DNA from: Candidatus Dormiibacterota bacterium
GTDB taxonomy: Bacteria > Acidobacteriota > Polarisedimenticolia > Gp22-AA2
Reading direction: 5' to 3'
Length of the DNA stretch: 64,000 nt
Assembly: GCA_035635555.1 (NCBI GenBank)
Contig: DASQAT010000048.1
Coordinates: 1 to 64,000, forward strand
The notes below the pieces were generated by a model. It searched no databases. It was given only the letters and a program-made list of their open reading frames with translations, and was not told the origin of the DNA. Below, piece after piece: positions 24,853 to 33,456 of the stretch (position 1 is the stretch's first letter; the number at the start of each line of letters is the position of its first letter). The position numbers and the translations under genes were made by a program.

Positions 24853-25473
24853 CGTCCCGTCCGGCCGCTGTCCCCCGGCAGAATACCGCACGTGCAGCCG
24901 CGCATCGCGGTGTTTCTGGCTTTCGTCGCCTGCTGTCTCCTCGCCGGGTCCCGCACGGCGCTCGCGCAGAGTGCGGGGAGCACCGGGCCGGTCCGGCCGG
25001 GTATGGTGTCGGCGCTGGTCGTGCCGGTCACAGGAATGACCTGCGCTCTCTGCACGCGCGGGGTCGAGACGTCGATCAAGCTCCTGGACGTCGTCGAGGG
25101 TGTGTCGGCGGATCTGTCCACGGGGCTGGTGAGGGTGCAGGCGGCCGCGGGGAAGTCGCTCAACATCAAGGACGTGAAAGAGCGGGTCCAGAAGGCGGGC
25201 TTCAAGGTCGGGGGGGAATGCGATCTGGAGGCGACAGGGCGCTTCAGCCTCGGACCGGACGAACGGATCACCTTCCGGATCCCTGGGACGGCCTACTCCT
25301 TCCAGGTGCTGGAAGGAAGCGAAGTCAAAAGGCTGTTCAAGACGGACCCGAAGTTGAGGGGGGAATACTTCCTGGCCTTCCGCCTCCACGAACACCCTCG
25401 CTGGAAGCCGCCCGCCATCTCGATCGAGCGTGGTGAGTCGCGCGGCACGCCCCCTGGGGGCGCCGCCCGATGA
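24844..25473 (+). CDS. Secreted heavy-metal-associated (HMA) domain protein
   Basis: ATG at 24844 gives 209 residues. A GTG at 24892, which would start exactly at the signal peptide (VQPRIAVFLAFVACCLLAGS), is an equally good start and would avoid overlapping the divergent gene. The mature part has an HMA fold with VPVTGMTCALCTRGVETSIK (metal-binding C67 and C70) and the closing strand VKERVQKAGFKVGG, as in MerP and CopZ. A C-terminal part, with IPGTAYSFQVLEGSE, has no known family. A secreted metallochaperone that delivers or buffers a soft metal such as copper is likely. The TGA stop overlaps the ATG of the thioredoxin-like gene, so the two are translationally coupled. Confidence 0.85.
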   Translation: MPHRPVRPLSPGRIPHVQPRIAVFLAFVACCLLAGSRTALAQSAGSTGPVRPGMVSALVVPVTGMTCALCTRGVETSIKLLDVVEGVSADLSTGLVRVQAAAGKSLNIKDVKERVQKAGFKVGGECDLEATGRFSLGPDERITFRIPGTAYSFQVLEGSEVKRLFKTDPKLRGEYFLAFRLHEHPRWKPPAISIERGESRGTPPGGAAR

Positions 25474-26021
25474 CCCGCCGCCTCGATCGAGGACGCCTCC
25501 GGACGCTGGCATCGCTCTCGTTGCTCCTGCCCGCATTCCTGTCGTGTGTCGGCGCGAACGAAGGAGTCGCGGCCACGGTCCCCGTCGTAGCACCGGCCGT
25601 CAGGGAGGATCCTTACGCGAAGATCTCCCTGCAGGACCCGCAGGGCCGCATCATCCGGTTCTCCGACTTCAAGGGGAAGGTGCGGCTGATCGACGTCTGG
25701 GCCTCCTGGTGCGGTCCCTGCAGGATGACCATCCCAGACCTGAACCGCCTGTACGACCGCTACCGCGGCCAGGGACTGGTGGTCGTCGGCGTGTCGGTCG
25801 ACAGCAGCCCGGCCGAGGTCGTGGCCTTCACGCGCAAGACGCCGCTCAAATACCCTGTCGGAATGATGAACTCCGAGATCGGCACTCTTCTCGGCAATCC
25901 CGACGCCCTGCCCACCACCTTCCTGGTGGACCGCACCGGACGACTCCGCCGCAAGTTCATCGGCTATGTCGAGCTCGCGACGATCGAACGCGAGGTCCGG
26001 AAGTTCCTGGAGACTCGCTGA
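25470..26021 (+). CDS. TlpA/ResA-like periplasmic thiol-disulfide oxidoreductase (lipoprotein)
   Basis: A 183-residue protein starting at ATG 25470, overlapping the previous stop by four bases. A signal sequence ends in AFLSC (C26), a probable lipobox. The thioredoxin fold carries WCGPC (C81 and C84) in LIDVWASWCGPCRMTIPDL and a cis-proline in ALPTTFLVD, with GKVRLIDVW and GLVVVGVSVDSS typical of the TlpA/ResA subfamily. It would keep periplasmic thiols reduced, for example the CxxC of the HMA partner or cytochrome haem-binding motifs. Coupling to an HMA gene suggests a link to metal-thiol redox, such as copper delivery to an oxidase, but no cytochrome genes are nearby. Confidence 0.88.
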   Translation: MTRRLDRGRLRTLASLSLLLPAFLSCVGANEGVAATVPVVAPAVREDPYAKISLQDPQGRIIRFSDFKGKVRLIDVWASWCGPCRMTIPDLNRLYDRYRGQGLVVVGVSVDSSPAEVVAFTRKTPLKYPVGMMNSEIGTLLGNPDALPTTFLVDRTGRLRRKFIGYVELATIEREVRKFLETR

Positions 26022-26037
26022 GGGGCGGTTCGACCCT

Positions 26038-26385
26038 TCACCCCGGCCCCAGGAAGCGCTCGACCTGCAGAAGGTAGCGGACGGCGAAATACAGGAACGA
26101 GACTGTCGGCAGGATGAGCGCCGCGAGAACGCTCGCCAGACCGCGCACCGGGCGCCGGGCATGGACCTCGATGATCACGACGAAGAGCGCGATGATCCCG
26201 GTGCTGATCAGCACGAAGTGGATCAGGAACAGCCCGCCGGCCAGGAGCGCGTACGCCCTCCCGCCCCGCTCGATCCCGAGCACATCGATGACGTCGGGGC
26301 CGAGCAGGTACAGTGTCCAGAGCGCCAGAAAGATCCAGTCGAGGTGGAAGCAGGCGCGCGCGATCCCTGGATACCGCGTAGGCAT
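26038..26385 (-). CDS. Small three-span membrane protein, function unknown
   Basis: ATG at 26385 (MPTRYPGIARA) gives 115 residues; the frame could be extended six codons to 26403. Three hydrophobic segments are visible: FHLDWIFLALWTLYLLGP, AYALLAGGLFLIHFVLISTGIIALFVVII and ASVLAALILPTVSFLYFAVRYLL. A short basic loop, HARRPVRG, lies between the last two. It converges with the TlpA-like gene, with 16 bases between the stops. Upstream is the roughly 370-bp divergent gap that contains the hairpin at 26451-26488 and copy B of the palindromic element. Family unknown. Confidence 0.6.
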   Translation of the reverse strand: MPTRYPGIARACFHLDWIFLALWTLYLLGPDVIDVLGIERGGRAYALLAGGLFLIHFVLISTGIIALFVVIIEVHARRPVRGLASVLAALILPTVSFLYFAVRYLLQVERFLGPG

Positions 26386-26450
26386 GGCCGCCCTATCTGC
26401 CACACGCCCGCGGCAATGTCAATCGCGACTCCGAGCGACTCGCCGCCGGT

Positions 26451-26488
26451 GTGCGAGGCAGGCCGCCGCGCTGCGGCCCGCCTCGCAC
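26451..26488. other. Stable hairpin beside structured element copy B
   Basis: GTGCGAGGCAGGCCGC and GCGGCCCGCCTCGCAC form a 16-bp stem with one mismatch and a six-base loop. It lies 18 bases before the left end of copy B. There is no T-run, and both neighbouring genes read away from it, so it is not an obvious terminator. Copies A and C have no counterpart. Confidence 0.5.
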
Positions 26489-26506
26489 GCGGGATGCGGT
26501 ACGGAT

Positions 26507-26663
26507 CGAGGCGCCGGAGAGAGTGCAGGCCGGACCGTGCGAGACCGAGCGACGGTGACCCGACGCGCGCTCTTGTGCGCGTCGGGCGGAGCGAGGCGAG
26601 CCGAGGGGAGCGTCGCGCAGCGACGCGGACCCGTGTCCGGCCTGCACTCTCTCCGGCGCCTCG
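26507..26663 (+). repeat. Dispersed structured element, copy B
   Basis: A 157-bp element whose ends (26507-26535 and 26635-26663) pair perfectly over 29 bp with a sequence unlike that of copies A and C. The shared inner blocks are present: GAGACC at 26541-26546, the 27-base GGGCGG to CGAGGGGAG block at 26584-26610, and CGGACCCGTG at 26626-26635. Two perfect inner hairpins flank the long block: CCCGACGCGC with GCGCGTCGGG (26559-26586), and CGTCGC with GCGACG (26611-26625). The element lies between divergent genes. Confidence 0.87.
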
Positions 26664-26754
26664 GCTGGACGAGCCCCCGGCGGCGCGACAACGGGCCGGG
26701 AGTCTGTGGTAGCATGCCGTTTCCCGCGCTCCGCCGCTCCGGAGGTACCTCCTG

Positions 26755-27105
26755 ATGGAGTCTCGTCGCGTCCGGCTGGGGGATGTGATCGACGATTATT
26801 GCCCCAAATGCCGGCTGATCATGAACCACGGCGTCGTCAGCATGATCGGCGACGAGGTGAAGAAGGTCCGCTGCAACACCTGCATGTCCGAGCACCAGTT
26901 CCGGCACGGGCAGCTCCCCGCCAGCCGCCGCAAGGCCCAGAACAAGCTGTTCGAAGAGGTCCTGAAGGGTATCGCCGGTCCCGGGGAGCCGCCGGCCGCC
27001 GAGACGCCAAAGCCTCAGCCGCAGCCGCAATCGACGCAGCGCAGGCTGTACACGATCCACCGCGCCATCGGCAAGACGCCCGGCAAGGGTCCGAAGAAGA
27101 CTTGA
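26755..27105 (+). CDS. Zinc-ribbon protein, function unknown
   Basis: A 116-residue protein, ATG at 26755, with GGAGG eight bases upstream inside the palindrome GGAGGTACCTCC (26741-26752). It has a treble-clef-like zinc ribbon made of CPKCRLIMNHGVV and VRCNTCMSEHQF (cysteines near 16, 19, 40 and 43). A basic helix (ASRRKAQNKLFEEVLKG) and a Pro/Gln-rich tail with KTPGKGPKKT follow. Such small ribbons often bind RNA or DNA or an RNA polymerase, which would suit its neighbour, but the role is unknown. The stop overlaps the start of the sigma-like gene (TGATG, 27103-27107), so they are translationally coupled. Confidence 0.7.
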   Translation: MESRRVRLGDVIDDYCPKCRLIMNHGVVSMIGDEVKKVRCNTCMSEHQFRHGQLPASRRKAQNKLFEEVLKGIAGPGEPPAAETPKPQPQPQSTQRRLYTIHRAIGKTPGKGPKKT

Positions 27106-28646
27106 TGGATCCGGGGCGGGATGCCATCGACTACGACGAGATCATCCAGCGCTATGGCCGCAGGCTGTTCGTCCTCGCCTATCACCTGACAGGGACACCG
27201 GCCTTGGCGGAGGAGTTGTGCCGCGAGTGCCTCGTCCGCAGCCTTCTCGCACCCGACTTCCCGACGACGGAGAAGGAGGCCGGTGTCTTCCTGCATCGCG
27301 GCCTCATCTCGCTGTGGAGGGAGCGCGCCGCAATGGCGCCGAGACCGGCGGAGATCGCCCCCGCGAATCAAGCGTCGCTGTTCCGGGCTCTGTCACGGCT
27401 CGATCCGGTGTCTCGAGCCGTCCTGGTGCTCCGAGTCGCCGAGGGATTGGAGTACGAGACGATCGGGAAGGTGCTCGACATGGCGCCGGACGTCGTGTAC
27501 GCCCGGCTGCTGCAGGCGCGTGGCGGCCTGCGGGAGGGGGAGCGGGCGCTGGAGTCGTCGCTGTTCGAGACGATGAACCGTTACCTCGACGGCCGCCTGC
27601 CTGCCGATCAACGCGGAGTCTTCGAGCGCTGCATTCAGATCGACGCCGCGCTGCGCGAACGGGTCGAGTTCCACCGCGGCCTGACTCTCGAGCTGCACGA
27701 GGAGGCGCCGCCCCTGCCGCGCGACTTCATCCCCCGGCTGCGCGAGCGGCTGGAGAGGACGCTCGAGACGCTGCTGCTGGTCGATCAGGCAACCGAGGGG
27801 GTCATCCTGGAGACCGGCCCCACGCCGGCGCGGTCCGGCCGGGTGCCGGCGCCGATCGAGCGCGGCCTGTCGCCGTGGGTCTTCGCCGCCGGCGCGCTCG
27901 TCCTCCTGATCGCCGGCGTCGCGCTGGGTTTATGGATATCGCGGCGCGGGGCGCCCGGGGCCCCGCAGCCCGGTCAGCGGGTGAACGCCGCGCGCCCGGC
28001 CACAACACCGGACGAGGCGACGACCGAGGCGCTGCGCTCGCTCGGATATCTGGCGCCGGGAAAGGACAAAATCAAGGAGACGAAACCAGGAAAGGTGACG
28101 CCCACCCCGACCAGAGCGCCAACGCCGGCCCGGACTCCGAAACCGACGCCCGCTCCCGCGACGGGCGCGCGAGGACCATCCCCTTCCCGCACGCCCACCC
28201 CGACCGCGGCCCGGCCCGCCCCGATGGCTCCGGCCGCGACCCCCTCGCCGGCACCGGCGGAGTCCGCGCCCGCCGCCGCCCCCTCCCCCGCGCCGCCGGC
28301 CGAGACCCCGCCCCGCGAGGTGGAGGTCGCCTGGCGGGTCATTCCGATCACGATGGAGCCGGGGACGGAGACCGACCCCCGGGTGCTCAGGACCGCCGCG
28401 GAATGGGCCGCGCTGTTCGCTGGAGCGGGGACCCCGCCGCCCGAGGTCGTGTTCGAGCGGGACATGGTGGTCCTTCTCCCCGCGCGGCTCGCCATCGAGA
28501 GCGTGAAGATCTCCGGCGAGGCGCTTCTGATCTCCTGTCACCGAGAGCAGGTCGATCCCGGCGCAGGGCCGGCCTCGGCCGCCGGCATCCGCCTCGCGGT
28601 CGTGGTGCCAATATCGGCGCTGCAGGTCCGGCTCGTCGTGAGGTGA
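27105..28646 (+). CDS. Membrane-anchored fusion: sigma-factor-like region, anti-sigma-like region, transmembrane helix and PrcB-like domain
   Basis: 513 residues from ATG 27105. Residues 5-150 resemble an ECF sigma factor: IIQRYGRRLFVLAYHLTGTP (region 2), then LSRLDPVSRAVLVLRVAEGL and YETIGKVLDMAPDVVYARLL (region 4 helix-turn-helix). Residues 150-205 (FETMNRYLDGRLPADQRGVF) look like the N-terminal helices of a zinc-finger anti-sigma factor without its cysteines. A single transmembrane helix lies at about 257-280, then a 110-residue Pro/Thr/Ala linker. The end (from about 405; VLRTAAEWAALFAGAG, then FERDMVVLLPA) resembles PrcB protease-complex domains. The sigma part would be cytoplasmic and the PrcB-like part periplasmic, so the protein may sense the envelope and act on transcription. 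This is inference. Confidence 0.7.
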   Translation: MDPGRDAIDYDEIIQRYGRRLFVLAYHLTGTPALAEELCRECLVRSLLAPDFPTTEKEAGVFLHRGLISLWRERAAMAPRPAEIAPANQASLFRALSRLDPVSRAVLVLRVAEGLEYETIGKVLDMAPDVVYARLLQARGGLREGERALESSLFETMNRYLDGRLPADQRGVFERCIQIDAALRERVEFHRGLTLELHEEAPPLPRDFIPRLRERLERTLETLLLVDQATEGVILETGPTPARSGRVPAPIERGLSPWVFAAGALVLLIAGVALGLWISRRGAPGAPQPGQRVNAARPATTPDEATTEALRSLGYLAPGKDKIKETKPGKVTPTPTRAPTPARTPKPTPAPATGARGPSPSRTPTPTAARPAPMAPAATPSPAPAESAPAAAPSPAPPAETPPREVEVAWRVIPITMEPGTETDPRVLRTAAEWAALFAGAGTPPPEVVFERDMVVLLPARLAIESVKISGEALLISCHREQVDPGAGPASAAGIRLAVVVPISALQVRLVVR

Positions 28647-28655
28647 GCCCGGGGC

Positions 28656-31484
28656 CTACATCCTGAGAGCGGGGCCGAACAACTCTCTCCTGCCGTCCCG
28701 GTGCATGACTTCCACGAACACGCTCTTCCCGCTCTTGTGTTTCGGCACGACATAAAAGTAGATCCGGCCCAGGTCTGTGATGCACTCCTCACAAGGGATC
28801 AGCGCGGTGTTGAGCTGGATCCTGCGTCCCTGATTGTCCAGCGCCACCAGGTTGAATCCGAGCAGGTCATGCTCCAAGGAAGTCTTCCAGGACAGAAGAC
28901 CGCCGCCGTGGTCTGCCGGACCGCCGAAGGTGATGGAGATATCGGTGACACCGCACGCCAAGCATACGCATGGATCCTGATCCAGGTTGGGCACCTGCGG
29001 GCAAGTGTCGCAGAGATCGCCGAACGTGTCCGCGTCGGCATCGGCCTGGTCCGGGTTAGCGGCCAGGGGACAGTTGTCGCACGCGTCGCCCATCGAATCC
29101 TTGTCGGTGTCGGCCTGGTCCGGATTGATGATTACGGGGCAATTGTCGCAGGAGTTGCCGACGCCATCCAGGTCGTCGTCGAGCTGGTCCGGATTACGCT
29201 GGAGCGGGCAGTTGTCGAGTGGACAGGTGTTTGCGGGATGCCCCGGGTCGCCGTATCCGTCCCCGTCCAGGTCGGTGCACGGATCGACGGGATCGAGAAC
29301 TCCGTCCCCATCCGCGTCCACCGCCTGGGGGAGCAGCAGGACGCCATCGAACTCCGTCCCTGCGGCGAGGTCCAGCCGGCCGTCACGATCGAAATCGAGC
29401 AGAGCCGTCGATTTGAGACCGCCCTCGGTGAGGCGCAGGAGAGTGTTTCTGGCCGGCAGGAACGAGCCGTCGCCGCGACCGAGAAGCACCGTGACGTCGT
29501 TGTCCGGAAAGTTTCCTGTTGTCCCCGCGACGAGGTCGAGTCGGCCGTCGTGGTTGAGATCGGCGGCGAGGAGGGTCGCGGGAAATGCAATCCCGGCGAC
29601 GGGCGACGCCGGCCCGAATGAGCCATCGGCACGTCCAGGCAAGAGATTGACGGCATTGCCTCCGGACTCGAAATTGACCGCCACGGCCAAATCAGTCCGT
29701 CCGTCGCCGGTGAAGTCGCCGGCGGCGAGGAAGCGCACCTCGCCTCCGGCGGGGGTCCTCGACTGCGGGTCCAGCGTGCCGTCCCCGCGACCGGGATAGA
29801 TCGAGACGTCCTGCGAGAGTAGGTTCGCAACCGCAAGGTCGGAATGCCCGTCACCATTGAAATCGGCGACCGCCAGCCCCAGCGGGCCGTCGCCCGCCAG
29901 GTACGCGGTTTCGGGGGCGAAGGTCCTCCCCGGGCGACTCAGAACGACGGAGACGCTGTCCAGGAAGTAATTCGAGAACACGAGATCCTGCAGCCCGTCT
30001 TCATCGAGATCGGCGACGGTCATGACGTCGGGCAGGGCACCGACCCGCACTTGCGTCGGCGCCGCGAAGGTGCCATCCCCGTTTCCAAAGAAGTAGCTGA
30101 CAGCCGACAAAGGTGGAGTCAGAGCGTAATTCGTGCTGGGCACCGCCAGATCCTGCCGTCCATCGCCGTCGAAGTCTCCAGCGACGAGGCGCGAGATCGC
30201 GCCCGCGACGTCCAGGATGCGCGGCTCTGAAAAGGCCCCAGCCGCCGTGGCGAGGTAGACGGCGGCGACGTTTCGGCCCCCGAGCGAGCGAACGTTCAAG
30301 GTGGTCGTCGCCAGGTCGGGCAGCCCGTCTTCGTTGAAATCCGCCGACACGACGAATTCCCCGAACGGCAGCGCCGGGGCCGGCTCGAAGCGACCGTCGC
30401 CGCGTCCCCGGTAGGTTGTGAGCGCGTCGGTGAGGTCCAGAATCCCGTCGCCATCGAAGTCGGCGAGCGCCTTTCCGATCCGGGAGATCGGGAAGTAGGG
30501 AAGAGCCGTGAAGGTTCCACTTCCGTCGCCCAAATAGGCCAGGAGCGAATCGCTGAGCAGGTCCTTTCGGCCGTCAGCGTTCAAGTCGGCGATCATCACG
30601 TCCGGGGAGCAGCACGTCGCGGGGGTTGCGCTGCCGATGAATGTGCCATCGCCGCGGCTCAGAAAGAGGTTCCGATCGACGACGATGTCGTCGAGGCCGT
30701 CGGCGTTGAAGTCACCGGCCGCAGGAACGGCCTGCGGCTCCAATGTCACGAAGTGATTCGCGAGCCGGAATGGGAGGCTTCCATCGCTTCCCTGCAACGC
30801 GACCAGAAAAAAGTAGTCCCATGTGCCGTCGATCCGCGGAAACGGATCCCGCCTGACCAGCGCGATGTCCTTGAGGCCGTCGCCGTTGAAATCACCGCTG
30901 GTGATTCCTTCCTGGCCGGCTGCAGCGCCGGGTTCGGAGAGCGAGAAGGTGCCGTCGCCCAGGCTCGTGAGGACCACCATGCTGACAGTGGACGATTGCC
31001 AGTTGGAGGCGACCAGGTCGTCCAGCGCATCGTGGTTGAGATCCAGCGCCGCGACGAAGAGCCCACGGGCCAGACCAGGGACACTTTTCTCCACGAACGT
31101 GCCGTCTCCATGATTCAAGAGAACGGACCCGGCGAATCCAGGGTCCAGGAGCGCCACGTCCGGTCTGCCGTCGCCATTGAAGTCTCCAAGAGCAAATCGG
31201 ACCGGCCGCGTGGCGACCGAAAAGAGGCTGGGGAGATTGAGATGACCGTCTCCGTCGCCGAGCGCGATGCCCACCTTGCCGCTCGCCTTGAACATCAGGA
31301 CGACATCCTGTCGTCCGTCTCCGTCGATGTCCGCCGCCAGCACCCCGCTCGGGGTCTCGCCGGTACCCAGATCCAGCTTGAGATTCAAGAAGAACGGAGC
31401 CGCACCGATGGAATGGAAGGGGAGGAGCATGAGAAAAAGGAACGGCGGGATTGAATTCCGGATGCCATTCTGGAGAGGCCGCAT
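28656..31484 (-). CDS. Secreted FG-GAP/VCBS repeat protein with thrombospondin type 3 repeats
   Basis: ATG at 31484 behind a strong GAGGAGGTG site gives 942 residues. A signal peptide ([16 protein letters not shown]) precedes about twelve to fourteen FG-GAP/VCBS repeats, each with a calcium-loop string such as [26 protein letters not shown] or [13 protein letters not shown], probably forming one or two beta-propellers. Residues 725-841 hold thrombospondin-3 calcium repeats with paired cysteines ([12 protein letters not shown], then [20 protein letters not shown]). The last 100 residues are a beta-rich domain. A surface or secreted adhesion or polysaccharide-binding role is likely. The open frame continues upstream through the cystathionine synthase region, but the ribosome-binding site and signal peptide fix this start. 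Confidence 0.88.
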   Translation of the reverse strand: MRPLQNGIRNSIPPFLFLMLLPFHSIGAAPFFLNLKLDLGTGETPSGVLAADIDGDGRQDVVLMFKASGKVGIALGDGDGHLNLPSLFSVATRPVRFALGDFNGDGRPDVALLDPGFAGSVLLNHGDGTFVEKSVPGLARGLFVAALDLNHDALDDLVASNWQSSTVSMVVLTSLGDGTFSLSEPGAAAGQEGITSGDFNGDGLKDIALVRRDPFPRIDGTWDYFFLVALQGSDGSLPFRLANHFVTLEPQAVPAAGDFNADGLDDIVVDRNLFLSRGDGTFIGSATPATCCSPDVMIADLNADGRKDLLSDSLLAYLGDGSGTFTALPYFPISRIGKALADFDGDGILDLTDALTTYRGRGDGRFEPAPALPFGEFVVSADFNEDGLPDLATTTLNVRSLGGRNVAAVYLATAAGAFSEPRILDVAGAISRLVAGDFDGDGRQDLAVPSTNYALTPPLSAVSYFFGNGDGTFAAPTQVRVGALPDVMTVADLDEDGLQDLVFSNYFLDSVSVVLSRPGRTFAPETAYLAGDGPLGLAVADFNGDGHSDLAVANLLSQDVSIYPGRGDGTLDPQSRTPAGGEVRFLAAGDFTGDGRTDLAVAVNFESGGNAVNLLPGRADGSFGPASPVAGIAFPATLLAADLNHDGRLDLVAGTTGNFPDNDVTVLLGRGDGSFLPARNTLLRLTEGGLKSTALLDFDRDGRLDLAAGTEFDGVLLLPQAVDADGDGVLDPVDPCTDLDGDGYGDPGHPANTCPLDNCPLQRNPDQLDDDLDGVGNSCDNCPVIINPDQADTDKDSMGDACDNCPLAANPDQADADADTFGDLCDTCPQVPNLDQDPCVCLACGVTDISITFGGPADHGGGLLSWKTSLEHDLLGFNLVALDNQGRRIQLNTALIPCEECITDLGRIYFYVVPKHKSGKSVFVEVMHRDGRRELFGPALRM

Positions 31485-31663
31485 CGATTCACCTCCTCGT
31501 GACCGCCAAGCCGGAGGGAGGTGGGCCGGACACGTCGCGCGTCGGTTTGAAGTGGGCGGACAATCGCCTGCATGACAATTTACCGCGATGGGCGGGGATG
31601 TCAACCACTTTCGCACGCCAGAGGAGGCGGTTCGCCGGTCGATGTGCGGCGCGGTCCTGCGGC

Positions 31664-33037
31664 TCAGCGCACCGACGCCGTCATGTGGTCGATGAGATCG
31701 ATCTTGGTGACCACGGCGGTGATCGTCCCATGGTCCTGCACGAGCGCCACCTTCCCCTGCGTGAAGATCTGCGCCAGGCGGCTCACGGGGGTGTCGGAGG
31801 GGACGAGGACGTAGTTCTGGTCGACCAGATCGCCGACCGGGCGGTCGAGGCTGTCCGGGTCCTTGAGAAGAGCGTTCAGCAGGTCCACTTCCGAGATCAT
31901 CCCGACGAGCCTGGCGCGGTCCAGGATCGGGAGCTGCGAGATGCCGTGCTTCTTCATGAGCCGGATCACGTCCTGCACGCCGTCCGAGGCCTCGGCCGTG
32001 ATCACCGGGTGGCGCTGGCGCTCGACGATGTCCTTGAGGTGGCCGTAGGCCGCCTCGTCGTCCAGGAACGAGTTCGCGCGCAGCCAGTCGTCGTCGTAGA
32101 CCTTGCTCAGGTAACGCGACCCTGAGTCGGGCAGGATGACGACGATCGTCCGGCACTGCGGGTACTCCTTCGCGAACTTGATGGCACCGCACACCGCGCC
32201 GCCGGCCGAGCCGCCCGAGAACAGGCCTTCCTTGCGCGTCAGCTCGCGCGCCGTCAGGAAGCACTCCTTGTCGGTCACCTGGTAGCACTCGTCCACGAAC
32301 GCAAAATCGAGCGTGGTCGGCAGGAAGTCCTCGCCGAACCCTTCGACCTTGTAGGTCTTGAAGGAGCTGATGATCTGCTTCGTCTTGAAGTAGTCGTACA
32401 GGATCGAGCCGACCGGATCGATGAGGACGAACTTGACGCCGGGTTTCCGCTCCTTGATGTAGCGCGCGATGCCGGTGAGCGTTCCGCCGGTGCCGGTCGC
32501 GATCACGACCGCGTCGACCTTGCCCTCCGTCTGCTCCCAGATCTCCGGGCCTGTAGTCCTGTAGTGCGCCTCGGGGTTGCTCGGGTTGTGGTACTGGTTC
32601 GCGAAGAAGGAGCTCGGCGTCTGCGCCGCGATGCGCTTCGCCACCGAGTAGTACGAGCGCGGGTCGTCCGGCGAGACGGCGGTCGGCGTCGTGACCACCT
32701 TGGCGCCGAAGGCGCGCAGCGCCTTGATCTTCTCGTCGCTCACCTTGTCCGGCATGATGAAGATCATCCGGTAGCCGCGCGCCGCTCCGACCATCGCCAG
32801 ACCCATGCCCGTATTGCCGCTGGTGCACTCGATGATCGTCCCGCCCGGCTTCAGGGTCCCCTGGCGCTCGGCGTCGTCGACGATCTGCACCGCGATGCGG
32901 TCCTTCACCGAGTGGCCCGGGTTGGTGTACTCGAGCTTGGCGTAGAAGGTGGCGCCGGTGTCCAGGCCGACGCGGTTGAGACGGACGAGCGGGGTGCGTC
33001 CGATTGCCTGGGTGATGTCGTCGAAAGAGTCGATCAT
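31664..33037 (-). CDS. cbs: Cystathionine beta-synthase with C-terminal CBS domains
   Basis: A 457-residue protein with a fold II PLP domain: K45 in [11 protein letters not shown] is the cofactor lysine, followed by the [15 protein letters not shown] phosphate/substrate loop and [10 protein letters not shown] near the end. Residues 340-457 form a pair of CBS domains ([20 protein letters not shown], then [20 protein letters not shown]), as in the S-adenosylmethionine-regulated eukaryotic enzymes and many bacterial ones. The reaction condenses serine with homocysteine to give cystathionine, in transsulfuration; O-acetylserine-dependent cysteine synthesis is the main alternative. It stands alone on the minus strand, with a 179-bp gap to the FG-GAP gene that shows no other feature. 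Confidence 0.93.
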   Translation of the reverse strand: MIDSFDDITQAIGRTPLVRLNRVGLDTGATFYAKLEYTNPGHSVKDRIAVQIVDDAERQGTLKPGGTIIECTSGNTGMGLAMVGAARGYRMIFIMPDKVSDEKIKALRAFGAKVVTTPTAVSPDDPRSYYSVAKRIAAQTPSSFFANQYHNPSNPEAHYRTTGPEIWEQTEGKVDAVVIATGTGGTLTGIARYIKERKPGVKFVLIDPVGSILYDYFKTKQIISSFKTYKVEGFGEDFLPTTLDFAFVDECYQVTDKECFLTARELTRKEGLFSGGSAGGAVCGAIKFAKEYPQCRTIVVILPDSGSRYLSKVYDDDWLRANSFLDDEAAYGHLKDIVERQRHPVITAEASDGVQDVIRLMKKHGISQLPILDRARLVGMISEVDLLNALLKDPDSLDRPVGDLVDQNYVLVPSDTPVSRLAQIFTQGKVALVQDHGTITAVVTKIDLIDHMTASVR

Positions 33038-33049
33038 GCGGGCATTCTA

Positions 33050-33447
33050 CTACGGCTGCAGATGCAGGAAATCCTCCAGGCGGATCGAGGCGAGATGAAT
33101 CCGGTTGGCGACCAGGGACCAGGTCAGGTAGGCGGCCAGGGTCTGGCGATCGGCCACCCACGGCGGCTGGTGCCGGGGAGGGGTGATGAAACCGGAGCGG
33201 AAGAACGGCTCGAGCGCGATCACGTCCCCCCAGGTCAGCCGGCCGGCGAACAGGCTGGACGGATAGTCGATCTTCCGCGCGGCAGCGCGGGCCGTCCGGC
33301 CTTGAAGCCCCGCACGAACTCCTCGTACACGCGCGCCGGCCAGTTCAGGTTGCCGAGGATCCGGATCGGCCGGGCCGCCTCGACCAGACGGCGGTCGAGG
33401 TCGGCGAAGCGGGCGAGGTCCGGGTCCGGGATGCCTGCCTGGCCCAC
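33050..33447 (-). pseudogene. Frameshifted remnant, possibly of a DUF1704-type gene
   Basis: Starting at a GTG at 33447 the minus strand reads DLARFADLDRRLVEAARPIR, then [20 protein letters not shown]. This looks like the N-terminus of the DUF1704 ('QEGLA') family. The frame breaks near 33285, within GCGCTGCCGCGCGGAAG. In the next frame a protein-like stretch continues as [20 protein letters not shown] and [20 protein letters not shown], to a stop at 33050. Joined, the parts are only about 130 residues, against roughly 400 expected for the family, so a large internal part is also missing. The family name rests on memory of its pattern and is tentative; the frame break itself is clear. Confidence 0.45.
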
Positions 33448-33456
33448 GATCCTTGC

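Noticed and set aside
26741-26752. Palindrome GGAGGTACCTCC before the zinc-ribbon gene
   Set aside because: It contains the ribosome-binding site at the right distance. A six-base-arm palindrome this GC-rich is likely by chance, so no operator is claimed, although it could hide the site in RNA.
28656-33161. A single 1501-codon open frame spanning the FG-GAP gene and the cystathionine beta-synthase region
   Set aside because: The upstream half is a non-protein-like frame of the CBS gene. A ribosome-binding site, ATG and signal peptide at 31484 define the FG-GAP protein, so no fusion is claimed.
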